Origin: Streptomyces sp. GKU 895
GTDB lineage: Bacteria; Actinomycetota; Actinomycetes; Streptomycetales; Streptomycetaceae
Length of the DNA stretch: 64,000 nucleotides
NCBI GenBank assembly: GCA_002027195.1
Contig: MWJO01000010.1
Location: 62,001-126,000 of the forward strand
Reading direction: 5' to 3'
Under the pieces are notes generated by a model that worked only from the letters and a program-made list of their open reading frames with translations, did not search any database and was not told the origin of the DNA. Of this stretch, positions 46,635 to 56,957 are shown piece after piece; position 1 is the stretch's first letter, and each line of letters starts with the position of its first letter. The translations under genes and the position numbers were made by a program.

Positions 46635-48020
46635 ATGAGCGACACCTCCGGCATACCCAGACGGCGACGGGCCCTGGTCGCCGTCCTCGCCACGCTCGGT
46701 CTGGCGGCGGCCGTGGCCTCGGCCGCGACCCTTCCCGCGAACGCCTCCGCGCCCACGCCTCCCGCAGGCTGGACGCAGGTGTTCCTCGACGACTTCAACG
46801 GCTCCGCCGGAACCGGCGTCAACACCTCCAACTGGCAGTACGCGACCGGCACTTCGTATCCCGGCGGCCCCGCCAACTGGGGCACCGGCGAGGTCGAGAC
46901 GATGACGAACAGCACGTCCAACGTCTCGCTCGACGGCAACGGCAATCTGCGCATCACCCCGATCCGCGACTCCGCCGGCCGGTGGACGTCGGGTCGCATC
47001 GAGACCAACCGCACCGACTTCCAGCCCCCGGCCGGCGGCAAGTTGCGCGTCGAGGCGCGCATCCAGATGCCGAACGTGACGGGCACGGCGGCCGAGGGCT
47101 ACTGGCCGGCGTTCTGGATGCTGGGCGCGCCCTACCGCGGCAACTACCAGAACTGGCCGGGCGTCGGCGAGCTGGACATCATGGAGAACGTCCAGGGCAT
47201 GAACCGCGTGTGGGCCACGATGCACTGCGGCACCAACCCGGGCGGCCCCTGCAACGAGACGACGGGCATCGGCAACAACGTCGCCTGTCCGGGCTCGACC
47301 TGCCAGTCGGCGTTCCACACCTACTCGATGGAATGGGACCGCTCGGTGAGCCCCGAGACGATCCGCTTCTTCGTCGACGGCACCCAGTTCCACTCCGTCA
47401 ACGCGAGCCAGATGGACGCGACGACCTGGGCCAACGCCACCAACCACGGCTTCTTCATCATCCTCAACGTGGCGATGGGCGGCGCCTTCCCGGACGCGTT
47501 CGGCGGCGGGCTGGACAGCGGCACCCAGTCCGGTGTGCCGATGACGGTGGACTACGTCCAGGTGCTGTCGTCCGGTGGGGGCGGTACGACTCCCCCGCCG
47601 TCGGGCAGCCGGGACGCCTACAGCACCATCCAGGCCGAGTCGTACAACAGCCAGTCCGGCACGATCACCGAGACCACCACCGACACCGGCGGCGGCCAGA
47701 ACATCGGCGCACTGGCCAACGGCGACTGGGCGCTCTACCAGAACGTCAACTTCGGCTCCACGGCGGCCACTCAGTTCGTCGCCCGGGTGGCGAGCGGCGC
47801 GGGCAGCGGGGTCAGCGGCCTGGTCGAGGTACGCCTGGACAGCCGCTCCAACGCCCCCATCGGCAGCTTCGCCCTGGCCAACACCGGGGGCTGGCAGTCC
47901 TGGCGGACGGTACCGGCGAACATCTCGTCGGTGACGGGGACGCACGACGTGTATCTGACGTTCACGAGCGGCCAGCCGGCGGACTTCGTGAACGTGAACT
48001 GGTTCAACTTCGGGCGCTGA
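46635..48020 (+). CDS. Secreted GH16 endo-beta-1,3-glucanase with CBM6
   Basis: A 461-residue extracellular enzyme. A long signal peptide (PRRRRALVAVLATLGL to ANA) is followed by a GH16 jelly-roll (about 45-310). The signature GELDIMENV contains the nucleophile Glu, the assisting Asp and the acid/base Glu. A Gly/Pro-rich linker leads to a C-terminal CBM6 (AYSTIQAESYNSQSG to VNVNWFNFG). It probably degrades laminarin-like beta-1,3-glucans of fungal or algal walls. ATG 46635 follows GGGAGG. The operator upstream suggests induction by a glucan-derived sugar. Confidence 0.93.
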   Translation: MSDTSGIPRRRRALVAVLATLGLAAAVASAATLPANASAPTPPAGWTQVFLDDFNGSAGTGVNTSNWQYATGTSYPGGPANWGTGEVETMTNSTSNVSLDGNGNLRITPIRDSAGRWTSGRIETNRTDFQPPAGGKLRVEARIQMPNVTGTAAEGYWPAFWMLGAPYRGNYQNWPGVGELDIMENVQGMNRVWATMHCGTNPGGPCNETTGIGNNVACPGSTCQSAFHTYSMEWDRSVSPETIRFFVDGTQFHSVNASQMDATTWANATNHGFFIILNVAMGGAFPDAFGGGLDSGTQSGVPMTVDYVQVLSSGGGGTTPPPSGSRDAYSTIQAESYNSQSGTITETTTDTGGGQNIGALANGDWALYQNVNFGSTAATQFVARVASGAGSGVSGLVEVRLDSRSNAPIGSFALANTGGWQSWRTVPANISSVTGTHDVYLTFTSGQPADFVNVNWFNFGR

Positions 48021-48031
48021 CGCCCCCGCAC

Positions 48032-48065
48032 CCGTGAGGGGCCCGTGACCGCGGACCCCTCACGG
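48032..48065 (+). terminator. Hairpin terminator after the glucanase gene
   Basis: CCGTGAGGGG and CCCCTCACGG form a perfect 10-bp stem with a 14-nt loop, starting 12 bp after the stop codon. It separates the glucanase from the downstream TIR-WD40 gene on the same strand. Confidence 0.75.
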
Positions 48066-48096
48066 TCGTGCACGGACATGCTGTCGCCCTACGCAC

Positions 48097-51093
48097 ATGG
48101 ACGCATCTTCCGTCCTCGCACGGCCGGAACCGAGCCCTTCGCCCCATCCTCGACGCATGCTGCCGCGCAAGCGCCCCGGTGCCGCCGCCGACCCCGGCAA
48201 ACACGTCTTCCTGTCCTACTCGCGCCGTGATCTGGCGTACGTGGAGCAGCTGGAGGAAAGGCTCGCGGAGCGGAAGGTCACCGCGTGGATCGACCTGTCC
48301 GACATCCCGGTGTCCGCGCGGTGGCGTGAGGAGGTCGCGGACGGGATCCGGCGTTCGGACGTGTTCTTCTGTGTGGTCTCGCCCCACTGGCTGGCCTCGG
48401 CGCCCTGCCGTGAGGAACTCTCGCTGGCGCTGGAGTTCGGCAAGCGGATCGTGCCGCTGCTGCACGGGACGGCACCGGAGGACCTGCCGGTGGCGCTCGC
48501 CGACCGCAACTGCCTCCGCGACGGCGTAGACGCCCAGGTGGTCGCCGACGCCTTGGCGCTGGACCTCGAACGGGTGCACCACCACACGCGGTTGCTCGTG
48601 CAGGCCCATGAGTGGAGCGTGAGCGGGCGGCGGCGCAGTGCGCTGTTGCGGGGCGCGGAACTGCGGGCGGCGCGGGCCTGGTTGGCGGGTGCCACCGCAG
48701 GAGACGAGCCCACTCCCACCCCTTTGCAGCGGGAGTACGTGGCCAAGGCGCGTACGGCGCGCGGCCAGCGGTGGGGGCTGGGGACGGTGCTCACGGCGGT
48801 GCTGGTGACGGTCGCGCTGCTCGTGGGGTTCGCCCAGGTCGAGGCGGAACACTGGGACCGCTCACGGGAGTTGGCGACGCGCTCCGAGGACGCGTTGCAG
48901 GACGGGCTGGACCGGGCACTGCTGCTCGGCCGGGAGGCGGCCGCCGAGAGGCCCACGGTGGAGGCGCGACGGGCCCTGTTGACGGCGCTGCGGACACGGC
49001 CTCGGCAGCAGCGGTATCTGGACGCGCTGGCGGGGGTCCCGGCGGCACAGCGGGAGGAGCCCCGCAGCCATCTGCCGCTGGCCGTGCAGCCCGGGGGGCG
49101 GCTGCTGGCGGTACCCGTGAAGGACGGGGTGCGGCTGGTGACGCTGCCCGCGGGGCGGCCCGCCTGGACGGTGAAGGGGCCGGTGGGCAGTCCCGTGTTC
49201 AGTCCCGACGGCCGGTGGCTGGCGGTCGCCACGCATGCCGATCCGCGGACGGTCCAGCTGGTCGACGTCCGGGAGCGGCGCGTGGTGGAGCGGCTGACGG
49301 TGCCGCAGAGCCGGGGGCGGCCGAACCCCGGGAACGACTGGGGCCCCTCGGCCTCGCCCGACGCCGTGGCCTTCGCGCCGGACAGCGCCTCGCTGGCGAT
49401 TCCCGCGAACGACAACACGGTGCGGATCCGGCTGCTGCGGGAACACCGCTGGCGGGCCCCGCTCAAGGGCCACTCCCAGGTCTTCGTGGGCGGGCTCGGC
49501 AAGGACACCAACTTCATCACGGCGGTGGCGTTCAGCCCGGACGGCCGCACCCTCGTCTCCGGGGACTGGCGGGGAGACGTCCTGGTCTGGGACGTACGCG
49601 CCGGACGGCGGCTGAAGACGCTCAGCGTGGAACCCGAGGGGGACGATCCGCCGTACGGCGTGGAGTCGTTGGCGTTCCACCCGAAGGGCGGCTACCTGGC
49701 GGCCGGCACCGGACGGCAGACCCTGGTGGTGTGGCACACCCGGGACTGGTCCCCGGCCATCGCGCCCACCCGTGGTGACACGGTCAACCCGATCCAGGCC
49801 CTGGCCTTCAGCCCGGACGGAGAGTTCCTGGTGACCGCCGGCTGGCGGACGGGCCCGCTGATCCGTGCGGTCGGAGACGGCTGGGACGTCGTCGGCGACC
49901 GGCTCTCCCGCGACCATCTCACCGGCACCAGCGTCGTCTTCACCGATCAGGGCCGCTCCATGATCTGGGGCGTCCAGGGCACGGGCATGCTCGCCGTGTG
50001 GGACGTCCACGGCCCCGGCCCGCTGGGCGAGGTCGTGCCCGGCAGCCCAGGCGACGCCGTGGCGCTGGCCGTGGGCGACGACTCGGCGAAGCCCTTCGCC
50101 GTCGGGGGCGCCGACGGCACCATCGCCCTGGCCGACGGACGGACCCTGCGTCACGCCCTCGGTGACCGGAGCACCGACGTCTCCTTGCGGTCTCTGGCAC
50201 TGAGCGAGGACGAACGGACGCTGTACTCGGCCGCCGACGACGGCTCGGTGAACGTCTGGGACGTCGCCTCCGGCACACCGCGCTCCCGTTGGGCGCTGGG
50301 GAACGGAATCTCGGCGATCGCCTTCGGTGACCACGGACGGCTCCTCGCGGTCGCCCAGGGCGAGTGGCTCCTCGTGTACCGGACCAGCGACCACAGGCGG
50401 CTCGTGAAGGTGCCGGAGGGCGCCGCGAACGTGCGCGAACTCGTCTTCGCCCAGGACGGTTCGCTGCTCGCCGCCGGTGCGGAGGCGGGGGTCTTCTCCC
50501 TGGTGGACGTCGGGAAGGGCCGGGTTCTGGACCGGTTCAGCGGCTACCGGTCCTACGTCCGCGCTCTCGCCTTCAGCCCGGACGGCAGGACGCTGGCGGT
50601 GGGCAGCGAGGACGGCACGTACGCCCTGTGGAACGTGCGCGACCGCAAGCGGATCGGGGACCGGCCGGCCGCGCACATCGGCAAGGTGTTCAGCGCCGAC
50701 TTCTCGCCCGACGGGACCCTGCTCGCCCTCGGCGGCGAAAAGGGGCGCACCCTCCTCGTCGACGTCCCGACCCGCCGTGCCCTGGGCCCCGCACTGACCG
50801 CCGACACCGCTCCGCTGCCCTGTGCGGGCAGCCCCTGCCGGCCGGTGCGGGACGTCGTGTTCACCCAGGACGGCAAGCATCTGCTGTCCACGACCAACGC
50901 CGCCCGGCACATCTACGGCACCGACCTCACGGTGATCAACGACCCCGCGTCCGTCCGCCGGCCCGGCGCCACCGTCTGGTCCACGGGCCTCGACGCCTGG
51001 CTGCGCGCGGCCTGCGTCCGCGCCGCCCGCGACCTCACTCCGGCGGAACGGGAACGTTTCCGCCTCGACGACGCGACGCCCTGCACGCCGTGA
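48097..51093 (+). CDS. TIR-transmembrane-WD40 repeat protein
   Basis: A 998-residue fusion. The TIR domain (36-160) has HVFLSYSRRD, WIDLSDIPVSARWREEV and SAPCREEL, keeping a Cys-x-x-Glu at Glu107 as in NAD-cleaving TIRs. A hydrophobic segment (226-247) would anchor it in the membrane, leaving the TIR and C-terminus on opposite sides. From about 320 on there are at least ten beta-propeller blades (AFSPDGRTL...VWDV pattern), suggesting one or two propellers outside. No nuclease or NTPase is present. The layout fits a sensor-effector protein, possibly in phage defence or signalling. ATG 48097 is used, and ATG 48157 is an alternative; neither has a good ribosome site. Confidence 0.85.
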   Translation: MDASSVLARPEPSPSPHPRRMLPRKRPGAAADPGKHVFLSYSRRDLAYVEQLEERLAERKVTAWIDLSDIPVSARWREEVADGIRRSDVFFCVVSPHWLASAPCREELSLALEFGKRIVPLLHGTAPEDLPVALADRNCLRDGVDAQVVADALALDLERVHHHTRLLVQAHEWSVSGRRRSALLRGAELRAARAWLAGATAGDEPTPTPLQREYVAKARTARGQRWGLGTVLTAVLVTVALLVGFAQVEAEHWDRSRELATRSEDALQDGLDRALLLGREAAAERPTVEARRALLTALRTRPRQQRYLDALAGVPAAQREEPRSHLPLAVQPGGRLLAVPVKDGVRLVTLPAGRPAWTVKGPVGSPVFSPDGRWLAVATHADPRTVQLVDVRERRVVERLTVPQSRGRPNPGNDWGPSASPDAVAFAPDSASLAIPANDNTVRIRLLREHRWRAPLKGHSQVFVGGLGKDTNFITAVAFSPDGRTLVSGDWRGDVLVWDVRAGRRLKTLSVEPEGDDPPYGVESLAFHPKGGYLAAGTGRQTLVVWHTRDWSPAIAPTRGDTVNPIQALAFSPDGEFLVTAGWRTGPLIRAVGDGWDVVGDRLSRDHLTGTSVVFTDQGRSMIWGVQGTGMLAVWDVHGPGPLGEVVPGSPGDAVALAVGDDSAKPFAVGGADGTIALADGRTLRHALGDRSTDVSLRSLALSEDERTLYSAADDGSVNVWDVASGTPRSRWALGNGISAIAFGDHGRLLAVAQGEWLLVYRTSDHRRLVKVPEGAANVRELVFAQDGSLLAAGAEAGVFSLVDVGKGRVLDRFSGYRSYVRALAFSPDGRTLAVGSEDGTYALWNVRDRKRIGDRPAAHIGKVFSADFSPDGTLLALGGEKGRTLLVDVPTRRALGPALTADTAPLPCAGSPCRPVRDVVFTQDGKHLLSTTNAARHIYGTDLTVINDPASVRRPGATVWSTGLDAWLRAACVRAARDLTPAERERFRLDDATPCTP

Positions 51094-51097
51094 CGGC

Positions 51098-51991
51098 TCA
51101 GCGCAGCTCCGCCCGGAACGCCACCGGCGTCTGCCCCGCGTGGAGTTGGAAGAACTTGGAGAAGTTCGCCGCGTCGGCGAAGCCCACCGCCGCACCGACC
51201 CGCCCGATGGGCAGGTCCGTGTGGGCGAGGAGGCGTTTGGCCTCCAGAACGACCCGCTTGTCGATGAAGCCCTTCGGGGTCTCCCCCGTCGCGGCTCGGA
51301 CCGCGCGGACCAGTGTCCGGCGCGAGTAGCCGAGGGCGTCGGCGTAGGCGCTGACGCTGTGGTTGGTGGCGAAGTCCCGTTCCACCGCGTCGCGGAACAG
51401 GGTGAAGGTCGTGTCCGCCTGCGCCCGCGCCGCCTCCTGCGAGCTCGCGGCGAGATGCGCGAGGCGGAGGAGGAACGCCGTGAGGGAGTGGCGGAGGACG
51501 GCCGTGTGCAGGCTGAGGGGGAGCGTCGTCGTGTCCTTGTACTCGCGTCGCAGCTGGGCGAGGGCCGCTCCCAGGCCCGCCAGTTGCGCCGCGTCGGGGT
51601 GGAGCAGGGGCGGCAGGTCGTAGCGGTACAGGCCCGTCGCCTCCACGGTCGCCCGGGGCAGGAAGCCCGGTTGCATGGTCAGGACCGTTCCGCGGTACCC
51701 GCTGAACTTCGAGAAGCGGTGGACCTGGCCGGGCCGGATCCAGAGCACGTCGCCGGCGTACGCCTCGTACTCGGCGAAGTCGATCATGTGGCGGACGGGG
51801 CCTTTGTCGAAGAGCATCACGACGTGGAAGTCGATCCGGTGGACGCGCTGCAGCGGGGCGTCGGCGTGCCAGGTGCGGTGCGGGCCCATCGGGCCGACCT
51901 GCATGCCGACGCCGCCTTCGCTCAGTTCGACCGGGAAGGGGAAGGTTCTGATCCCGTCACCGTCGCCGCCTTGGGATGTTCTGTCCGCCAT
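51098..51991 (-). CDS. AraC-family transcriptional regulator
   Basis: A 297-residue regulator. The N-terminal cupin-like domain (RVHRIDFHVVMLFDKGPVRH, YAGDVLWIRPGQVHRF) probably binds a small effector. The C-terminal AraC domain carries SVSAYADALGYSRRTLVRAVRAATGETPKGFIDKR and GFADAANFSKFFQLHAGQTPVAFR, two helix-turn-helix units. It is divergent from tkt, with the 19-bp inverted repeat in between, so control of the pentose phosphate operon or of itself is plausible. ATG 51991 is the only reasonable start although AAGGA is only 1-2 nt away. Confidence 0.88.
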   Translation of the reverse strand: MADRTSQGGDGDGIRTFPFPVELSEGGVGMQVGPMGPHRTWHADAPLQRVHRIDFHVVMLFDKGPVRHMIDFAEYEAYAGDVLWIRPGQVHRFSKFSGYRGTVLTMQPGFLPRATVEATGLYRYDLPPLLHPDAAQLAGLGAALAQLRREYKDTTTLPLSLHTAVLRHSLTAFLLRLAHLAASSQEAARAQADTTFTLFRDAVERDFATNHSVSAYADALGYSRRTLVRAVRAATGETPKGFIDKRVVLEAKRLLAHTDLPIGRVGAAVGFADAANFSKFFQLHAGQTPVAFRAELR

Positions 51992-52067
51992 GTCCTTCTC
52001 GTGTCGCCTCGAAGCCGTTGCCCGTGTCCCACTTTCACCACAGGCTGACACACCCCGACCTTCCCTC

Positions 52068-52086
52068 GTAAAAGTCAGACTTTTAC
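52068..52086. promoter_or_regulatory. 19-bp inverted repeat in the AraC/tkt intergenic region
   Basis: GTAAAAGTC, A, GACTTTTAC form a perfect 9-bp inverted repeat around a single central base, in the 160-bp region between divergent genes. The AT-rich site stands out in its GC-rich surroundings. It lies 65 bp before the tkt start, where it could overlap the tkt promoter. The regulator that binds it is not known; AraC sites are usually direct repeats. Confidence 0.65.
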
Positions 52087-52151
52087 AGTCGAACGCGTCC
52101 CACCAGGAACGATGCACGAATCCATGAACTCTTGAAGAGGACTGGTCACAG

Positions 52152-54236
52152 ATGAGCACGCAGACACCGGGCAGCGCGGACGGCTTCGAGTGGACCGACC
52201 TCGACCGGCGTGCCGTCGACACCGCCCGTCTGCTGGCGGCCGACGCCGTGCAGAAGGTCGGCAACGGGCACCCGGGCACCGCCATGAGCCTCGCCCCGGC
52301 CGCCTACACGATCTTTCAGAAGCTGATGCGGCACGACCCGGCCGACCCGGAGTGGACCGGACGCGACCGCTTCGTCCTGTCCCCGGGGCACACCTCCCTC
52401 ACCCTCTACACCCAGCTCTTCCTCGCCGGGTACGAGCTGGAGCTGGACGACCTGAAGGCGTTCCGGACGCAGGGGTCCAAGACGCCCGGTCACCCCGAGT
52501 ACGGGCACACCGCAGGCGTCGAGACCACGACCGGCCCCCTCGGGCAGGGCGTCGCCAACGCCGTCGGCATGGCCATGGCCGCCCGCTACGAGCGCGGCCT
52601 CTTCGACCCCGAGGCGCCGCAGGGCACCTCGCCCTTCGACCACACCGTCTGGGCCATCGTCTCCGACGGCGACCTGGAGGAGGGCGTCTCCGCCGAGGCC
52701 TCCTCCCTCGCCGGGCACCAGAAGCTCGGCAACCTGGTCTTCCTCTACGACGACAACCACATCTCCATCGAGGGCGACACCGCGACCGCCTTCTCCGAGG
52801 ACGTCCTCAAGCGCTACGAGGCCTACGGCTGGCACACCCAGCGCATCGAGCCCACCGGCGACGGCGACATCGACGTACCGACCCTGTACGCGGCGCTGAA
52901 GGCCGCGCGGGACGAGACCGAACGGCCCTCGATCATCGCGATGCGCACGATCATCGCCTGGCCCGCGCCCCACGCGCAGAACACCGAGGCCTCGCACGGC
53001 TCCGCGCTCGGCGCGGACGAGATCGCCGCCACCAAGCGGGTCCTGGGCTTCGACCCGGAGCGGTCCTTCGAGGTCGCGGACGAGGTCCTCGCCCACACCC
53101 GTCAGGCCCTCGACCGAGGTGCCGAGGCGCACGCCGCCTGGGACAAGCGGATCGCCGAGTGGCGTGCCGACCAGCCCGAGCGCGCCGCGCTCTTCGACCG
53201 GGTCGTCGCCGGTCAGCTCCCCGAGGGCTGGGAGGACGCGCTCCCCGTCTTCGAGGAGGGCAAGTCCGTCGCCACCCGCGCCGCCTCCGGCAAGGTCCTC
53301 CAGTCGCTCGGCACGGTCCTGCCCGAGCTGTGGGGCGGCTCCGCCGACCTCGCCGGCTCGAACAACACCACCATCGACAAGACCTCCTCGTTCCTGCCGA
53401 AGGGCAACCCGCTCCCCGAGGCGGACCCCTACGGCCGTACGGTGCACTTCGGCATCCGCGAGTTCTCGATGGCGGCCGAGATGAACGGCATCGCCCTGCA
53501 CGGCAACACCCGCATCTACGGCGGCACCTTCCTGGTGTTCTCCGACTACATGCGCAACGCCGTCCGCATGGCCGCGCTCATGCAGCTGCCCGTCACCTAC
53601 GTCTGGACCCATGACTCCATCGGGCTCGGCGAGGACGGCCCCACCCACCAGCCGGTCGAGCACCTCGCCTCGCTGCGCGCCATCCCGGGCCTGAACGTCG
53701 TACGCCCCGCCGACGCCAACGAGACCGCCATCGCCTGGGCCGAGATCCTCAAGCGGCACGGCACCAAGCCCGCCCCGCACGGCCTCGCCCTCACCCGGCA
53801 GGGCGTGCCGACCTACGCGCCCAACCCGGATGCGGCGAAGGGCGGTTACGTCCTCGCCGACTCCTCCACGGACGTCCCCGACGTCGTCCTCATCGCCACC
53901 GGCTCCGAGGTGCAGCTCGCCGTCGCCGCCCGGGAGCAGTTGGAGGCCGAGGGGATCGGCGCCCGGGTGGTGTCGATGCCGTCCGTGGAATGGTTCGAGG
54001 AGCAGCCGCGCGAGTACCGCGACAGCGTCCTTCCGCCGTCCGTGCGAGCCCGGGTCGCAATCGAGGCCGGGATCGGTCTGACGTGGTACCGGTTCACAGG
54101 TGACGCAGGACGCATCGTCTCTCTCGAACACTTCGGCGCCTCCGCCGACGCCCAGACCCTTTTCACCGAGTACGGCTTCACCGCCGAGAACGTCGCCGCG
54201 AAGGCCCGGGAATCCCTCACCGCCGCGCGTGGTTGA
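52152..54236 (+). CDS. tkt: Transketolase
   Basis: A 694-residue thiamine-diphosphate enzyme of the non-oxidative pentose phosphate pathway, which moves two-carbon units between ketoses and aldoses. [16 protein letters not shown] and [10 protein letters not shown] (His residues for substrate phosphate) lie in the N-terminal domain. The TPP motif GDGDLEEG...[10 protein letters not shown] is at about 175-210, and the pyrimidine domain carries [18 protein letters not shown] with its conserved Glu. The ATG lies 12 nt after GAGGA. It heads the tkt-tal-zwf-opcA-pgi-gnd run. Gene order matches the Streptomyces pentose phosphate cluster. Confidence 0.95.
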   Translation: MSTQTPGSADGFEWTDLDRRAVDTARLLAADAVQKVGNGHPGTAMSLAPAAYTIFQKLMRHDPADPEWTGRDRFVLSPGHTSLTLYTQLFLAGYELELDDLKAFRTQGSKTPGHPEYGHTAGVETTTGPLGQGVANAVGMAMAARYERGLFDPEAPQGTSPFDHTVWAIVSDGDLEEGVSAEASSLAGHQKLGNLVFLYDDNHISIEGDTATAFSEDVLKRYEAYGWHTQRIEPTGDGDIDVPTLYAALKAARDETERPSIIAMRTIIAWPAPHAQNTEASHGSALGADEIAATKRVLGFDPERSFEVADEVLAHTRQALDRGAEAHAAWDKRIAEWRADQPERAALFDRVVAGQLPEGWEDALPVFEEGKSVATRAASGKVLQSLGTVLPELWGGSADLAGSNNTTIDKTSSFLPKGNPLPEADPYGRTVHFGIREFSMAAEMNGIALHGNTRIYGGTFLVFSDYMRNAVRMAALMQLPVTYVWTHDSIGLGEDGPTHQPVEHLASLRAIPGLNVVRPADANETAIAWAEILKRHGTKPAPHGLALTRQGVPTYAPNPDAAKGGYVLADSSTDVPDVVLIATGSEVQLAVAAREQLEAEGIGARVVSMPSVEWFEEQPREYRDSVLPPSVRARVAIEAGIGLTWYRFTGDAGRIVSLEHFGASADAQTLFTEYGFTAENVAAKARESLTAARG

Positions 54237-54255
54237 TCCGACCGCCAGAAAGAAG

Positions 54256-55401
54256 ATGATCACTGTGACCGAAGCAACCGCGACCGCGGGAGCACTCAAG
54301 CGCCTGTCCGACGAGGGCGTCTCCATCTGGCTGGACGACCTGTCGCGCAAGCGGATCGAGTCCGGGAACCTCGCCGAACTCGTCGAGAACAAGAACGTCG
54401 TCGGTGTCACCACCAACCCCTCCATCTTCCAGGCCGCCATCGGCTCCGGGGAGGGGTACGAGGAGCAGCTCACCGATCTCGCGGTGCGCGGCGTGACGGT
54501 CGACGAGGCCGTCCGCATGATGACGACCGCCGACGTGCGGGCCGCCGCCGACATCCTGCGCGGCGTGTACGACGCGACCGACGGCCGGGACGGCCGGGTC
54601 TCCATCGAGGTCGACCCGCGCCTGGCCCACGAGACGGCCGCCACCATCGCCGAGGCCAAGCAGCTGGCCTGGCTGGTGGACCGCCCCAACGTCATGATCA
54701 AGATCCCGGCGACGAAGGCCGGCCTCCCGGCGATCACCGAGGTCATCGGCCTCGGCATCAGCGTCAACGTCACGCTGATCTTCTCGCTGGAGCGCTACCG
54801 CGAGGTCATGGACGCCTACCTCGCCGGTCTGGAGAAGGCCGCCGCGAAGGGCCTCGACCTCTCCACGATCCACTCCGTGGCCTCCTTCTTCGTCTCCCGC
54901 GTCGACTCCGAGATCGACAAGCGGCTGACGGTGCTGGGCACGGAAGAAGCCCTCGCCCTCAAGGGCAAGGCCGCCCTCGCCAACGCGCGGCTCGCGTACG
55001 AGGCGTACGAGGAGGTCTTCGCCGGGGAGCGCTGGACCGCCCTTTCCGGTGCCCACGCCAACAAGCAGCGTCCCCTGTGGGCCTCGACCGGCGTGAAGGA
55101 CCCGGCGTACAAGGACACCCTGTACGTGGCCGACCTGGTCGCGCCCGGCACCGTCAACACCATGCCGGAGGCGACCCTCAACGCCACCGCCGACCACGGC
55201 GAGATCACCGGCGACACGGTCACGGGCGGCTACGACCGGGCGCGCGCCGACCTGGCCGCCGTGGAAGCGCTGGGGATCTCGTACGACGAGGTCGTGCAGC
55301 AGCTGGAGGACGAGGGCGTCGCCAAGTTCGAGGTGGCCTGGAACGACCTGCTGGCCACCGTCACCAAGTCGCTGGACAGCAAGGGGGTCGACGCGGAATG
55401 A
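54256..55401 (+). CDS. tal: Transaldolase
   Basis: A 381-residue transaldolase that transfers a dihydroxyacetone unit between sugar phosphates. The Schiff-base Lys is in [15 protein letters not shown], and [11 protein letters not shown] is the conserved N-terminal motif. The length fits the long actinobacterial type. ATG 54256 is preceded by AGAAAGAAG. GTG 54265 is an alternative. The gap to tkt is 19 bp, and the stop overlaps zwf as ATGA. Confidence 0.94.
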   Translation: MITVTEATATAGALKRLSDEGVSIWLDDLSRKRIESGNLAELVENKNVVGVTTNPSIFQAAIGSGEGYEEQLTDLAVRGVTVDEAVRMMTTADVRAAADILRGVYDATDGRDGRVSIEVDPRLAHETAATIAEAKQLAWLVDRPNVMIKIPATKAGLPAITEVIGLGISVNVTLIFSLERYREVMDAYLAGLEKAAAKGLDLSTIHSVASFFVSRVDSEIDKRLTVLGTEEALALKGKAALANARLAYEAYEEVFAGERWTALSGAHANKQRPLWASTGVKDPAYKDTLYVADLVAPGTVNTMPEATLNATADHGEITGDTVTGGYDRARADLAAVEALGISYDEVVQQLEDEGVAKFEVAWNDLLATVTKSLDSKGVDAE

Positions 55402-56957
55402 CCGACACCACCGCAACCGGGACCGTCCAAGCGGTCGACTGGGAGAACCCGCTGCGCGATCCGCGCGACCGGCGGCTCCCCCGCATCGCCGGCCCGTCCG
55501 GGCTCGTCATCTTCGGTGTCACCGGCGACCTGTCCCGCAAGAAGCTGATGCCGGCCGTGTACGACCTGGCCAACCGCGGCATGCTGCCGCCGGGCTTCTC
55601 GCTCGTCGGGTTCGCCCGGCGGGACTGGGAGGACCAGGACTTCGCGCAGGTCGTGCACGACTCGGTGCGCGAGCACGCGCGGACGGAGTTCCGCGAGGAG
55701 GTCTGGCAGCAGCTCGCCGAGGGCATGCGGTTCATCCCGGGTGACTTCGACGACGACCAGGCGTTTAAGCAACTGGCCGAGGCCGTCGAGGAGTTGGACT
55801 CCTCGCGCGGTACCAGCGGCAACTACGCCTTCTATCTCTCCGTACCGCCGAAGTTCTTCCCGAAGGTCGTCCAGCAGCTGAAGAAGCACGGGCTCGCGGA
55901 CGCTCCGGAGGGTTCCTGGCGGCGGGCGGTCATCGAGAAGCCGTTCGGCCACGACCTCGCCAGCGCGCGGGAGCTGAACGCGCTCGTGCACGACGTGTTC
56001 GACCCGGACCAGGTGTTCCGGATCGACCACTACCTCGGCAAGGAGACCGTCCAGAACATCCTGGCGCTCCGCTTCGCCAATCAGATGTACGAGCCGATCT
56101 GGAACCGGTCGTACGTCGACCACGTTCAGATCACCATGGCGGAGGACATCGGCATCGGCGGCCGGGCCGGGTACTACGACGGCATCGGTGCCGCCCGTGA
56201 CGTCATCCAGAACCACCTCCTCCAGCTGATGGCGCTCACCGCCATGGAGGAGCCGATCGCCTTCGACGCGGACGCGCTGCTCACCGAGAAGCTGAAGGTG
56301 CTGAAGTCGGTGCGGCTGCCGAAGGAACTCGGCAAGCACACCGTGCGCGGGCAGTACGCGACCGGATGGCAGGGCGGCGCGAAGGTCGCCGGCTATCTGG
56401 AGGAGGACGGCATCGACCCGAAGTCGAAGACCGACACCTACGCGGCCATCAAGCTGGAGATCGACAACCGGCGCTGGGCGGGCATCCCGTTCTATCTGCG
56501 CACCGGCAAGCGGCTCGGCCGCCGCGTCACCGAGATCGCGGTCGTCTTCAAGCGCGCCCCGCACTCCCCCTTCGACTCCACGGCCACCGAGGAGCTCGGG
56601 CAGAACGCGATCGTGATCCGCGTCCAGCCGGACGAGGGCATGACCGTGCGGTTCGGCTCGAAGGTTCCGGGCACCTCGATGGAGATCCGGGACGTGTCGA
56701 TGGACTTCGCCTACGGCGAGTCGTTCACGGAGTCCTCGCCCGAGGCGTACGAGCGGCTCATCCTGGACGTCCTCCTCGGCGACGCCAACCTGTTCCCGCG
56801 CCACCAGGAAGTGGAAGAGTCCTGGAAGATCCTCGACCCGATCGAGGAGTACTGGGCACGGCACGGCAAGCCCGCGCAGTACGCGTCGGGCAGCTGGGGA
56901 CCGAAGGAAGCCGACGAGATGCTCGCACGAGACGGACGGAGCTGGCGCAGGCCATGA
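55398..56957 (+). CDS. zwf: Glucose-6-phosphate 1-dehydrogenase
   Basis: A 519-residue enzyme for the first oxidative step, making 6-phosphogluconolactone and NADPH. The nucleotide motif [15 protein letters not shown] is near the N-terminus, and the substrate-binding motif [13 protein letters not shown], with the catalytic His, is near residue 210. ATG 55398 overlaps the tal stop. The protein begins with a 30-residue extension common in actinobacteria. Adjacent opcA encodes its assembly factor. Confidence 0.95.
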   Translation: MTDTTATGTVQAVDWENPLRDPRDRRLPRIAGPSGLVIFGVTGDLSRKKLMPAVYDLANRGMLPPGFSLVGFARRDWEDQDFAQVVHDSVREHARTEFREEVWQQLAEGMRFIPGDFDDDQAFKQLAEAVEELDSSRGTSGNYAFYLSVPPKFFPKVVQQLKKHGLADAPEGSWRRAVIEKPFGHDLASARELNALVHDVFDPDQVFRIDHYLGKETVQNILALRFANQMYEPIWNRSYVDHVQITMAEDIGIGGRAGYYDGIGAARDVIQNHLLQLMALTAMEEPIAFDADALLTEKLKVLKSVRLPKELGKHTVRGQYATGWQGGAKVAGYLEEDGIDPKSKTDTYAAIKLEIDNRRWAGIPFYLRTGKRLGRRVTEIAVVFKRAPHSPFDSTATEELGQNAIVIRVQPDEGMTVRFGSKVPGTSMEIRDVSMDFAYGESFTESSPEAYERLILDVLLGDANLFPRHQEVEESWKILDPIEEYWARHGKPAQYASGSWGPKEADEMLARDGRSWRRP

